From Thereva unica (taxonomy: Eukaryota; Arthropoda; Insecta; Diptera; Therevidae): a DNA stretch of 64,000 nt. The position numbers and the translations under genes are program-made. Position 1 is the stretch's first letter; each line of letters begins with the position of its first letter. Below the pieces are notes generated by a model that was not told the origin of the DNA, made no database searches, and saw only the letters and a list, made by a program, of their open reading frames with translations. Shown piece by piece: positions 52,800 to 64,000 of the stretch. The stretch is taken from positions 8,490,959 through 8,554,958 of the forward strand of contig OX465286.1 of assembly GCA_949987705.1 (NCBI GenBank), written 5' to 3'.

Positions 52800-54270
52800 A
52801 GGAGAAAGTAGATTGTTACTTTTCCTACAACACTTAGCCTCAGGGTGATGCGGTTCCTCAAGGGAACTCTGACGCTTTGGTGTTGTGTGTTGCAAGGATT
52901 CTTAGGGCACTGCGTTGCGCTTGGTACTTCACTTTTGATGGTGGAGCAACCTTAGAGCCGGAAGGAATAGTAATTTTGTTAGCCTAATTAGAAGTACCAC
53001 CGTAGTCGACGTTTTTTTATTTGTTTTTCGATTAGTGTCGGCTGATCCATCGTTGTCTCTCTCGTTTCGAAGGCGATCGTGTAGTAAGGCACCGAGAATC
53101 TGCCTCAAGCATCGCATTTGAAAAACCTCGACCTTCTTGAAGTCCGGTTTGAGCAGTGTACACATTTCCGACACATAAAGAAAAATCGGAAGGATCAACG
53201 TTCGGTAAAGGCGTACCTTCATTTTGATGGTAATTTTTGTTCGTTTCCATATGCACCACTTAAGCGAGGCGAATGTTGCCTAGCCGATACGGCTGCAAAC
53301 GTTGGCCGTCGATGCCACTTTCGTTTCCTCAACCAATGATCCCAAATATTTAAACATTTGGGTTCCATCGAGGTGAGCACTGGCGCTCGAAGCGTCCGTT
53401 GTGAGCACTTTGGTCCTTTCCGCATTTATTTTTAATCCGTCCACTTTCTTCCACACGCTTGCACACGGCGGGACACGTTCCGAATGCCATTATGTATGTT
53501 ATGAGCACATGGAGTTGTCGTGATAAGACATCGAATCCGGCGTTGATCATTTCGGCAGTTATTTGGTCTATTCCCGGAATTTTTTCCATTTTTGAGCGAT
53601 TTTATTGCCGTCATCACCTCGATAATTGTCGGTTCGGCATCGAGATACTGATTTGTCGGCTGTTCAATAATAGGCGGTTCGGTTGTACAGCTGGTTGAAG
53701 AATTCTCGAGCGCCGCGAATTTGTTGGATAATACCATTTGAAACTCTCGCCCGATAACCGGGTCCCGTGGGCACCCCCAATTTTTCTTGGCAGGCGATGG
53801 CGCCGTTTTCTTCGCTCTTGTAATCGCATCTCTAATTTCGCTCGAACAAGAAAATGGTCCGATTTGTAATCGAGCCCACGCATTGCCCGTACGTCTTTGA
53901 GAGCCGATCGGTATCTTGCGTTGATCAAAACGTAGTCTAGCATCGCCAAGTAGTTTCCGAATGGATTTCGCCAGGTGAGTAGTTGGTGTTTGAGTGGATG
54001 GCGGAAGATGCTGTTGCCAACGATCAAATTGTTTGAAATTGTTGTTTGAAAGGAGGCGTAAGCTGTTGTCGTTAATTACTCCGTGTCTGAATTGTCCCAT
54101 TGTTCCTTCCCAGCCGGTTTCGATGTGCACCTGAATGTGCATTAAAATTCCCCGCCATTATGATTGATTCGGTTCTAGATATCGTATCCAGTGTATGCTA
54201 AAGCTGATCGTAAGATTCGCCCTTGTTCGCGTCCGGGCTTGTCTCGGTTGGCGCATAAACGGATACGATA
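52800..54270 (-). pseudogene. RTE-type LINE ORF2, heavily broken
   Basis: Minus-strand blocks in order: RTHIVSVYAPTETSPDANKG (endonuclease, near 54240), GNSIFRHPLKHQLLTWRNP, LDYVLINARYRSALKDVRAM and SDHFLVRAKLEMRL (54027-53614), then reverse transcriptase wording PTIIEVMTAIKSLKNGKNSG and TAEMINAGFDVLSRQLH (near 53640-53500). The C-terminal part reads LYRTLILPIFLYVSE and VEVFQMRCLRQILG (53222-52929). The palm with the YADD motif is largely missing. At least four frames are needed. Confidence 0.78.
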
Positions 54271-54278
54271 TGAGTCCT

Positions 54279-54604
54279 GGGGCCCTATTCTCTATTACAA
54301 TACTCAAATGCTTTTTACTCGAAACTGCTATCCGAAACTAAAATGCTTCCGTATTCCCTATTACAATATTGCTTCCTATAGTAGTAATATACCCGAACGA
54401 AAAGAAAATGAGTGCAAGAGGCATCAATTGTGTCGCCTATACCTAAAATTTTATAAATTGCTCGATTACCCTTGAGCTTTCGAGCAAAAATCTCACAATA
54501 TTGTTACAGTTTCGAGTAAAATTTAGTCAGTTTTGTAATAGAGAATACCATTTTGTCAGTTTCGAGAGAAATTCTAACAATATTGTAATAGAGAATAAGG
54601 CCCC
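54279..54604. mobile_element. MITE with GGGGCC-TATTCTCTATTACAATA ends
   Basis: The inverted ends read CCTATTCTCTATTACAATA (left) and CTTATTCTCTATTACAATA (right, inverted), each preceded by GGGGC. CCT can be placed on both sides as a 3-bp duplication. It interrupts the endonuclease frame of the RTE LINE and is 326 bp long. Confidence 0.75.
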
Positions 54605-54964
54605 TGATCGTTCCACCAATGGTTATAACCGCCAAACGTTGGGATATCGGTTGGAATACGATAACGCTGAGGGATTAAAGTCTAAAAGCTCCCTTTTTCC
54701 CTTTACCAACCTTACTGCCCTTAAAAACAGGTATGGTTTTCTGAACCTCCATAGTGGAGGCGGGGTTTTTCCATAAAAGGTCCCACGAGTAGCGCGGAAA
54801 ATATAGTTCATCCTACCAGGACATCGGAGGTAACCGATTGTAACCAGCATGGCCACGCAGCCATCAGCACGGTAAACACATTGGCTTAGAAGTGGGGAAT
54901 TGGGAAGAGCGGAGAAAAAAAGGAAAAAGAGAAAGGGGAAGGGAAGAGTATGGACCTAGCTTTG

Positions 54965-55067
54965 CCTGAGGTGGTAGCACGTAAGTTGTTTCAATCGACC
55001 TCTTCATACAAAAATTCAAGTGCCACAAAGAGGTCGATTGAAACAACTTACGTGCTACCACCTCAGG
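54965..55067. repeat. Perfect hairpin, 40-bp arms, 23-bp loop
   Basis: The arms 54965-55004 and 55028-55067 are exact reverse complements (CCTGAGGTGGTAGCACGTAA start). The perfect match and short loop point to a recent foldback duplication rather than an old transposon end. A transcribed hairpin could be a small-RNA source, but nothing else supports that. Confidence 0.88.
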
Positions 55068-55764
55068 CCTCTTCGGCAAGGGTTTCCCTACCGGTGGCTT
55101 GCTGGTTCCCAGTTAACCACAGCCGACATATCCTAATACTACCACGAGGTACGCAAGCCCCACCATCACGACAAGGTGTGTTCCCGGTGAGGTATTTGCC
55201 GTGGGATTCAGTTGTTTTATTTGCATTTTATAGGGTGAATGTATATTAATAATGCGTTTATCCATTAAACCATGTATTGTTGGTTGTAAAGGGGGTGCAC
55301 CGCTGGTTAAAGACTAAGAATTTAGGGTATTTTAGTGTATTTTTTAAAGATAGAGGTTCTTAAGCTCTTGTTTTCTAGAATTTTTATCGGTTACACATTA
55401 AAGCAAGTATTGGAAGTCGTGTGGTTGTTCCAAAGGGGGTGTTCCGCTTGCTTAAAACTGAGAATTTGGGATTTTTAAATAAATAGAAGCTAATAGCCAT
55501 GTCTCCTTTAGCACAGCGATATCTGAAACAGAAATGACAAAACCACAAACAAATTTTGATTCCACTTCTCTACCCTTTAATAATGTTATATATTAACGGT
55601 TACATTTTGGTACACTTTTAAAATATATAATTTATTCTTTTAAATTACTTTTTCCATTTTTGAACTAACATTAGATTTATAGAAGAAAATACCAAGAGAT
55701 GATCAAACGAAAATAAATGTTTAAGCCTTAAGTTTCTTGTTTAAATATATGTATTTAAGAATCC
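55068..55764. other. Sequence between hairpin and ZC3H10-like stop codon
   Basis: The part next to 55764 should be the 3' untranslated region of the minus-strand gene; a minus-strand AATAAA is at 55636-55631. Two similar blocks (AAGGGGGTG-CCGCT near 55285 and 55435) hint at a diverged repeat. Confidence 0.45.
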
Positions 55765-57234
55765 TTAATGTGGTAAAATGCTGTGTGTCATAACTGGATA
55801 CGATATAATCGGTTGAGTAGCATTTGACATAGCTAGAGCCTGCGATGTGTTTATAGTAAGACCCATAGACGGACCTGAAACACAAACATTGAAACTCACC
55901 TTGCTGTTTTAATAATGATTAAATATGAATAAATACCCTGAGCAATCGCTGGTGCTAATGTTATCTGAGATGTTCCCAAAATTTGTTGAGCATGCGTTGG
56001 TGCCAATGTTTGTGATGTGCTCGATAATGATGTTATATTCTGTTGTGCAATAGCCAACTGTTGGCCCTGTGATGTATTAGCAGCTAATGCAATTGGCGGT
56101 GCACTATTGGCAATTATTTGCGTTTGTGGCGTTGCAATACTAACAATCGGTGTCGCCTGCACCTGTACTGGAGCTATTGATACGCCACCCATTACCTGCG
56201 GTGTCTGGGGCTGTGTTGTTGTTTGCGTTACAGTAACTGGATTAACAACTGTTGAACATTGTTGTACATTTGTTAAACGTAATTGGGCATTCTGTGCCAT
56301 TAGGTACTCATTTGAAGCACGCAGCTCAGCGATTTTGATTTCATTTGCTTCAACGCGACGACGCAGCATTACCTGGAAAATTTAATTAAAGCTCGGTATA
56401 ATATTAATCATATATATATATATATATATTATGAGCATATTAAGAAAACATGCCTGCTCTTCCTCAAATCGCCGTATCACAGTTAATACATCGATTCTGT
56501 CAGCCTCATCGCGGAATCTCTTGAAAGATGGACCATCCAATGGATCGCGGCTCGAACGTTTTAGCGCTTGATATTCATCGCATGGCGTTCTATAATCACT
56601 TAATTGAACAACTGAACGTTCTGTTAGGACATTCGCTCTATATCCAGCATGTTCATTCCACATTATTGGCTCACGTTCCATTCTAGCTGGCGGTGGTGTT
56701 AAGTAGCAATCTCGGTGCCTGCATGTGCCATACATAAGGTAATCCTTGCACGGTGGATTATTTTCATTAATATGATCTTGGGGGAATTCTCCATATTTAC
56801 GATAGTATTCCTCTTCTTGTAGTGTATAATGTAAAAATCTATTATAATTAATCAATTAATAGTAATATCGATAAGGGCTAAGGCACCGCGTCTTACTTGC
56901 AATTCACTCTTGGACATGATGAATTCTGATAATCATGGCAGAACACAACTAAATCGGGCGATAATACATGTGGATACTAAATAAATTAATTTAAATATAG
57001 TCTTATTTTATCTATCAATAAAATAAATAAATTTTTGCTAACCCGACAATGCTTCCGTCGGCACAGGCCCCTCACGAAGTCTCGACATATCCGATTTTTG
57101 CTGCCATTGTTGTTGTTATTGTTGCCATTACCACAATTAATATTTCCATTATTTTTATTCTCGCATGAATTTGATAACCCATTATTATTTATATTATTTT
57201 TTCCCGAATTATTACCAGGACAATTGCCACTCAT
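55765..57234 (-). CDS. ZC3H10-like CCCH zinc-finger protein
   Basis: Five coding exons: 57234-57043, 56976-56897, 56838-56454, 56372-55937 and 55874-55765 (stop 55767-55765), continuous phase, 400 residues (human ZC3H10 is of similar length). Introns 1, 2 and 4 are GT-AG. Intron 3 appears to use a GC donor (CAG|gcatgt). An Asn-rich N-terminus precedes three CCCH fingers: Cys50-Cys58-Cys63-His67, Cys77-Cys85-Cys90-His94, and Cys121-Cys130-Cys135 with Thr138 in place of His. Fingers 1 and 2 each span a splice junction. A coiled coil follows at about 212-250 (RRFEEEQVMLRRRVEANEI, then SNEYLMAQNAQLRL). A Gln/Thr/Pro/Ala-rich region ends with ISYPVMTHSILPH, like the vertebrate tail. ZC3H10 is an RNA-binding protein linked to microRNA maturation and mitochondrial regulation in mammals. 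The function in this insect is inferred from homology. Confidence 0.9.
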
Positions 57235-58201
57235 TGTTAATAATTTTTTTTTTTTGTCTTTTAGAGAATTAGAAATGTTAAAAAAAAATTTTTTTCTCCA
57301 CTGGCAATTTATGACATTTCATGAACAAAAAAAATGTATTGACTTTCTTCAATTAATAAAGCGATTTTTTTTTCTTCAATTTACAACACCCCAGGTGAGA
57401 TTTTGTTTTTAATGTTAACTTCTTTATAAAAAAAGATATTTTCTTTCCGTAGAATAAATTTCTGTACAACCTTTCTTCTGCCGTTAGTAATGGGCGAGTC
57501 TCCAAATGCAGTCTGGAACAGCTTGAATTGTTATCAACACAAAAAAAATCTTTTGCGTGCTTTATTCAATATATCAATTCACTTTTTTTGTCAACGATTA
57601 TATTAAATAAAATTATTTAATCTAGGCACGCGTTTAAAAATATCGCGACACCACCCAGAAGTCCCCCAAGTTGACCGCAACTATTCTATTCTCCTCTTCA
57701 ACTCTGCACACCCGCAAGAAGTCTCAGAAGTAAACACAAGCCACAGAACTTTAATTAAGCGTTTCGAGTACGGGAACAGACATGACACTTGCGCTGTCTT
57801 CTTCTTGACTTCCAACAAGAGCCGTTTCTTTTACCTTTCAATTCCCTACCCCACCTGTGATTACTTTCAGCATACGAATGGATTGGGACTGAAATCGAGC
57901 TATTCTATTCAGAGGAGTACTTCGAATATTCCCGGAAATTAAAGACAAATCAGATTTGCATAATACATATTCCAATCTTTAAATTGACCAATCGACCGAT
58001 ATCAACAAGTTTATGTTAAATTGCACCATCTACACTACCGCTAATATGGTAAATTACTTAAAGGTGAGAGGTTCAACGATGGAATGAAGATATGGATGCA
58101 CATTTACAAATCAGGTAACTTGCTCGCTAATGGTGCATTTAGCAAAAGTCCAGCTTCCTTTTAATTCCGCAGAAGTATAAAAATTGCAGCGGTTTAAGAA
58201 C
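57235..58201. other. Upstream region of the ZC3H10-like gene
   Basis: It contains the presumed 5' untranslated region and promoter on the minus strand. No element ends or other genes are recognised. The 57640-57960 part is less AT-rich but has no coding signal that I trust. Confidence 0.4.
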
Positions 58202-58673
58202 CTAATCTTTGGTTAAAATTCTAATCCAAAGTTAAAATTTACCCTTTTTGGTAAACGCCGGGATCCTGTATGATATGTCAGTGATTACAATGCGAAGTGT
58301 CGTGCTCTTTCCATACAACTGCGCATTGTAAATTTATCCATTCGATACAGAATTCGTGCTCTCATTGGACCGGTTTTACACGTTGAACTTCACCACATTT
58401 TTCTCTTTTACTCCCATGCAATTGTAAAAGGAGTAAGAATAAAAAGTTGAACGTGTAGAACCGGTATTAAAAAACCTAATGTGAAAAATTGCATAATTGT
58501 AGGGGTCATCGAAAATAATTTTTCTGGAGAGCGCGCACGGACTCTGTATCTAATGGATAAATTTACAATGCGCAGTTGTATGGAAAGAGCACGAAACTTC
58601 GCATTGTAATCACTGACATATCATACAGGATCCCTGCGTTTACCAAAAAACGTACATGCTAACCAAAGATTAG
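58202..58673. mobile_element. Foldback MITE with about 150-bp arms
   Basis: The arms begin CTAATCTTTGGTTA and continue with TTTTTGGTAAACGC, GGGATCCTGTATGATATGTC, AGTGATTACAATGCGAAG and TCTTTCCATACAACTGCGCA on both sides in inverse order. A further small palindrome (ACCGGTTTTACACG and its reverse) lies in the centre. Half of this unit recurs at 33060-33675. Confidence 0.8.
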
Positions 58674-60060
58674 ACATTAGCACCTTAAAAGTATGCAATA
58701 TTTAATTTTCACAGTTGACTAGTTTAATTACAAGTTTTATTTTATTGATATTTATTAAATTAACCAATAAAAGTATGGTAAAATTTTGGTTTTTAGTATT
58801 TAAAAATATTACAGAACATGTAAGAAATAAGTATTTAATAATAAAAGGCTTGATAACGATTATTGATGAGAACGCAAAAGCGACCTAAAAACTGAGTTTT
58901 TATCATTGCGATTCTCGTGCATTTTTTGGGATTTAAGAAATTACAAATTTTAATTTTTTGATTGTTTCTTTAATTTAATTAGCTTATTTAGGGTATATTT
59001 AAGTGTATTTATGTAGCTTATAAAATTTGGTTAGTATATTTTCGTTGTGGGGATATGTTTTTTGCTTAAAAATGTATATGAACCAGCAGCGCCGGCCCTA
59101 GCCTTTATTCAGGGTGGAGCGGGTCTGTCTTTTGGCGCCCTTTGGTCGACGCTTTCACATTAATTGTATTTCGGGTTGTCCTAGATAAACCCTTTTTCGA
59201 GGCCTGCCGAAGCAGCCGTGGCGTGATGGTGTTTTATCTGGACAAGCTTTATATTGGAACCAGTCTTCATTTCCTTAAGGGATTGTGCCCTCCCCCCTGT
59301 GCGAGCCCTTTCGGCTGGGCTGCCCTCGAAGGATTTAAGCGGTGGTTTTAGGGTCCGTGGTGGTCAGTCATCGAATTCAAGGAAATAGACCAATAGGTAG
59401 ACCCAGGAGGAGATGGATGGACTCTGTGACGGCTGACGCAGAGACAATGCTCAACATTCGGAACTGGAGAACTGCTGCAAGGAACCGTGAAATTTGGAGA
59501 AATGCCCTAGATGGAAGTGCGATTATAACCTGCTAGCGGTGGCCACTGGTAACTATGAGAGAGCAGAGGCTAATGTCATCGGAAGCATTTGTGTCGATCA
59601 ATGTAGGAGTTGTGTGGCTCCGTATTTTTGGGTATTGGAGGTTGATTTGCTTGGGAGTCGCATTTTGCCATATCTTTCGCTGTTAGGATGGAGCGGCTCG
59701 AGAAGTGCAATATCTGGAGTCGCTTTGGTTTTGTAGCGGGCAATGTGACGGAATGTGACTCCAAAGCGGGTCCTCCTGTGTTTTGAAGTGTGGCGCTGCA
59801 CCGCCTTTGCAGTGAGCGGCACATTTGTTGGAAGAAGCCAGGACCGGATCCCGGTTTTAGAGCCTTTTAATAAATAATAATTTTGGGTCACAGCATAACA
59901 GGGGATTAGAGCAAGTATTTCTTCTCAAAGAAACGGTGTTTGGCCAGCTACGCCAGCCTCTCTGGCAGTTTTGGACATGAGATTTTCCTGATGCTAAGCT
60001 GTGCTCAACCAAACTTCCACCCAAAATGGCCACCCGCCCGCCTCAGCTCGTCAATTGACC
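58480..60060. repeat. Inverted duplicate of 31272-33675 (copy B)
   Basis: The segment is the reverse complement of copy A, without the two MITEs. It contains a family end (CAGCGCCGGCCCTAGCC at 59086) and an ORF2 tail at 59342-59600. The shared sequence continues on both sides of the CAGCGCCGGCCC end, so the duplicated unit is larger than that element. Confidence 0.85.
59342..59600 (+). pseudogene. LINE ORF2 C-terminal fragment (copy in inverted duplicate)
   Basis: The frame reads GNRPIGRPRRRWMDSVTADA and NIRNWRTAARNREIWRNAL, nearly the same as 31756-32103. Confidence 0.75.
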
Positions 60061-60473
60061 CAGGGAGACTATACAAGGAGATATAACTCCGTGTTGTCAA
60101 TTTTCATTTGATTAATGAGGACGCCACAGTCACATGTACCCCAAAAAATATGGCCGATTATTATTCATCCGGTTCATGGCCAAGTTCGTTAACCATTAAG
60201 ATATTTTATGTTTACGCCTAACTTGAAAAATCAGCTTCTAAATTGGATTTATATCAATGCCGTTTTTCGTATTTAACCAATTTATGAATTTTTTTGCAGT
60301 GCTACATTTAATTTTGAGGAAATCGTCGAGGTGGGTAAAATTCAGCTAACTTCATGTGGGGCACGTCAGGCGACATCTGTGTGGCTAAAAATGAACTAGA
60401 AGTTTAATTTCTGCTACCCATCCGTATCCTGTTATTTTCCCCAGAGTTTATATCTCCTTGTAAAGTCTCCCTG
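60061..60473. mobile_element. MITE with CAGGGAGACT ends
   Basis: The ends read CAGGGAGACTATACAAGGAG and, inverted, CAGGGAGACTTTACAAGGAG, continuing ATATAA. ACC flanks both sides (60058-60060, 60474-60476) as a possible 3-bp duplication. It lies exactly at the edge of the inverted duplicate. Confidence 0.75.
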
Positions 60474-63400
60474 ACCCAGAAGTCCAAACCTCGGGATCTT
60501 TGGGATCGAGGGGAAATGACAATTTCCCCTCTTTTTCGAGCCCGAGAAAAGTAAAGAAACGCGAATTGGGATCCCAAAAATCCCGAGATTGCGTAAAGAA
60601 ACAAAGTTTTGGTTAGAGTGACATCTGTTTTGGGCAATATACACATAACATGGCCGAGCTTTTAACTCTGGAGTTAGTTTAACGGGTTAACTCTGGAGTT
60701 AGCACCGGCATAAACGGCAACGAATTACCACTACCACTAATTTTAGACGTAACCAGCTAAAGCTCATATAAAAACGCCATCTAATTTACCCGCTGATGCT
60801 AATATTCGTTATTGTTCAAAAATTCGACTTTTTATTATTATTTTGATTAATTATTATTATTATATATAGCAATATATACTATTAGCCATCTGATGGCGCT
60901 TAGTTACCGCCTTTATTTAAAAAAACAACATAACCTCAATTATATTTTGTTTGGCATGTCAGAATGAGCGCGTTATAATTAAGCAAAAAAAAAATAAATA
61001 AATTTGGTTTTATTAAGCTAAATTTAATATTTAACGTTCTTTAAGAACATTTTGCATAGAGAATTTGTGCTGTTAAATGAATATTATATATATTTCGAGA
61101 CTGGAACTACATATATATAAATATATATAGTTTAGAAGTGCCGAGGAAATATATACGTAGCTTTTAGCGTCGTGCTCAAATCTGTGATTTACCTTCCATT
61201 TATCTTAATAAATAAAGCGAAGTAAAAAAAATCTCTGCAATTAAAACTAGTACAGACAATGAAATGTGTCCAGGTTTAATTGATTTTCAGTGCAATAAAA
61301 TCAAAATATATGTATATATATATATTGGGAATTCCCTGCGAAGTGTAATCAAAATGAAATGCACTTGCATAATCAGCTAGAAAACATTGAAAAATGTATG
61401 TATTTTTTTTTGTTTTTATTTTGTGGTACATTTTTTTTACTTATAAATATATACGTATATATATATATATGAATAAATATTTTGGTACTTAATTACATAA
61501 AAGGTTAAAACAGTATGTCCTCGTACAATATGCGCGAAATAAATTCTGCGTTTATGATAATACTACGAACATTTTTTTTGTTATTTATAGTGTGCATTCT
61601 TATGGGCATAGATAAGTAAAATAATTTATTTGATATTATAGAAAATATATAGTTTATTATCGATTTAAATTATAATTATCTGAGAATTTGTATGTTATAT
61701 TATGTACAATCCTCTTTATCGCCAATTTCAACCGTGTACAAGCTATAATCCAATGGCCGAGCGAAGTGACAGGCAAGGGACTCATAAATGTAGGCTAAAA
61801 ACAAGCAGGAGGCTTGAAAAGAAATTCTAAAAAATATAGTTATTTTAATAAGTAAAGATTATTTATTAAATATTTCCTTTAATCTTCATGATAAAATTTC
61901 CTTATATAACAAAATTTTTAGGATAAATTTCACACGCACTCTACACACAGCCTCCGCCATTTTGACAGATAAAATTTTACTTTATTATATTTTGCATAAG
62001 TGTGCGCGAGTGTGTGTATTATTTTCACCGCACAGTGTATATGCGGGAGCTCTGCAATAAAAGGTTTTTCCAAAAAAAAAAAAACACATTGAAAACAATT
62101 CACAGTTTTAGCGAGAATATACCTCACATCCCGTTTTTAGTTTTGTGTCACGTTAGCTTCTCAATCGTTATAGCGCGGTTATCGATTCTCTCTGGAATAT
62201 AGTTAAGATTGTGATTGCTATAAAAAGTAAGCTAAAACGGACCCCGCGTTCTCGTAAAAATAAGGTGGAAAGGAAAGTGACAAATAATTAAGGCAAGATA
62301 ACACAAAAAATTTACGGATAATTTGATAAAATTGTTTTTTTTTTCTTCTTCGTAAGCGCTATTATAAAAAGGGAAATCGGCGCGTGTTAATGTGTATGTG
62401 TGTGTGTGCATCCGTTTATGGTGTTCTTCTGTCATTTTCGTAGTCATAATTTTGTTAATTTTTATTTAAAAAATAAAAAAAATAAAATTCCTTTGCTATA
62501 AAAATTGACGTTGAGAATCCCCCTCTAATTAGCTAAAAACAAAAACAAATAAAATCAATATTATAATTTATAGTAATAAAATTCGTTTGTTACGTTTTCC
62601 TCGATACTACAAAAAAATCGAGATATTTTGCAGTTAGATTGAGAATATACATGCATATATATAATATATAAATATACATATATATAATATATATTTATAT
62701 CTATATATATAAATTTGTGTTATTTTTTTTTTATTATTTTCGCGAGAGTGACATGAGCATGTAAAATGCCGAAAACATCTGAATAGAGTTGCATAAAAGC
62801 GGAATTTACTGACAATATAGTGAAAAATTGTGTCTCTTATTGTTATATTATTACATTCGAAGTAAATATATATATAATTGTGATATTAATTTTAATTGAG
62901 TTTAAAGAGCAGAAAATCTTAAAATACACATACTATATATATACCCATATATATATAGTGGAACAATGTTGCATCTTTGTAATAATAATAAAATTTTATG
63001 TGGTTTAAGAGATTAATCGCAATTTAAAAAAAATTAGTGTACAACAACAACAACAACAACATATCTTTGAACGATTGCATATATATATATATACAAATAT
63101 ATATATATATATATATGTATATACATACATAAAATCAAGAGCTAATTAATTATTTTGTTTAATTTTTTTTTTATTTTTTTTTTATTTTTTATTTACTGTT
63201 TAGATTATAAATATTAAACATAACATATTAGTCCAAATAATGGAAGATTTGTGTGTGCAAAAAAATTTCTTTAACTAATAAAAATCCAGTACATAAAAAA
63301 AATGAGCATTCATGCTATCGCTCTCCATCTTTAAAAAAAAGTTTTGTTCATTCAACAGAAAATTAAATATATATTTTTGTCAACGATCTCGCTCTCTCTT

Positions 63401-64000
63401 TACGTTTAATTAAGTTTGTGCATCAATTCAGATGTGTGTGTAAGTAAACAGTTTTTTTTTGTTCTTTCTTTTTATATCATAATTTCATTTTTAATTAATT
63501 AAAAAAAATTAACTTCTTTTGAAAAATTGTGTGTTTACAAACAATTTCTAATAATTCCCTGTACAGTAGAGTTTTCTTTGGGGGGGGGGGGATTTGATTA
63601 TATTATTAAATTATATAAAACTAAGTGTTTTTTTTTTTAAAGTTGAAGCGAATCCAGTGAGTTCTGTGAGTTTGTTTTTATTCTTCCATTGCATACCGAT
63701 TTCTTTCTCCAGCATAATTGGCTCACTCCATATACAACCCGGGGGGCTTAATGTATTGTTAATCACAAAATGGTAATTTGATTTCTTTTTATATATACAT
63801 AATATATATGTAAAGATGGCGGCACAATTTCCATTTTTTGCCCCTTTCCTTGCCCTTTCTCATTAAAGAGGCGCCCCGAACTCGCTTGAATTTAAAAGAA
63901 CATCCCTAAACATATACATGACACCACACACCCACTCGTATACACATACCCAAACACCGACATATCTACTTACCCACACACCCACATATAGTTACACACA
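60474..64000. other. AT-rich region with microsatellites, no gene identified
   Basis: TA tracts occur at 61310-61325, 61450-61470, 62690-62710 and 63082-63120, and a CAA tract at 63043-63060. Acceptor- and donor-like sites are scattered, and a leader exon of a gene beyond the right edge is possible around 63640-63780 (tttaaag|TTGAAGCG). No frame is long enough to support a coding call. A short repeat TTAACTCTGGAGTTAG occurs twice at 60663-60705. Confidence 0.4.

Noticed and set aside
56017..56385. 122-codon plus-strand frame rich in Cys and Val
   Set aside because: It is antisense to exon 4 of the ZC3H10-like gene; the composition mirrors its Gln/Thr/Ala codons.

Overview
The window is eukaryotic nuclear DNA, almost certainly from a dipteran insect. 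It is AT-rich, has short GT-AG introns, and its host proteins are rich in Asn, Gln and His runs. Three host genes can be read with confidence: a forkhead transcription factor of the FoxK type (+, 38494-46363, 8 coding exons), a ZC3H10-like CCCH zinc-finger protein (-, 57234-55765, 5 coding exons) and a secreted protein of the JHBP/takeout type (-, 26193-24818, 2 coding exons). The last two coding exons of a fourth, unrecognised gene lie at 304-411 and 5298-5414 (+).

Most of the remaining sequence is transposable-element debris, often nested two or three deep. 0-5.4 kb: intron of the unrecognised gene, filled by a TA-flanked composite that holds a BED-finger hAT element (itself split by a hAT MITE) and a Jockey-like LINE. 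5.7-20 kb: two Tc1 elements with readable DDE transposase remnants (9941-11509 and 17721-19943), a third Tc1 element split by a Harbinger-like element, an element whose ends begin CACAGTG, and several MITEs with clear target-site duplications. 20.6-24.2 kb: LINE fragments and a rearranged Ty3/gypsy pol fragment. 27.4-33.7 kb: elements of one family with CAGCGCCGGCCCTAG-type ends, one inserted in another in opposite orientation, carrying open frames that resemble LINE ORF1. 33.7-38.5 kb: sparse sequence upstream of FoxK. Intron 6 of FoxK holds a 5.2 kb hAT-ended composite with Helitron and LINE remnants. 49.5-54.8 kb: two further LINEs, of LOA/R1 and RTE type. 58.2-60.5 kb: an inverted copy of sequence at 31.3-33.7 kb, with more MITEs.

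The host genes show no shared pathway; they are neighbours only. FoxK and the ZC3H10-like gene are convergent, and the JHBP-like gene is divergent from FoxK. I found no RNA gene, CRISPR array or operon-like system. The clearest observations are empty-site comparisons that date MITE insertions, a CCWGG-targeting MITE family, the ORF1-carrying repeat family, a DD38-spaced Tc1 remnant, a probable GC-AG intron in the ZC3H10-like gene, and a third CCCH finger in that gene that lacks its histidine. No clearly new biological system is evident.
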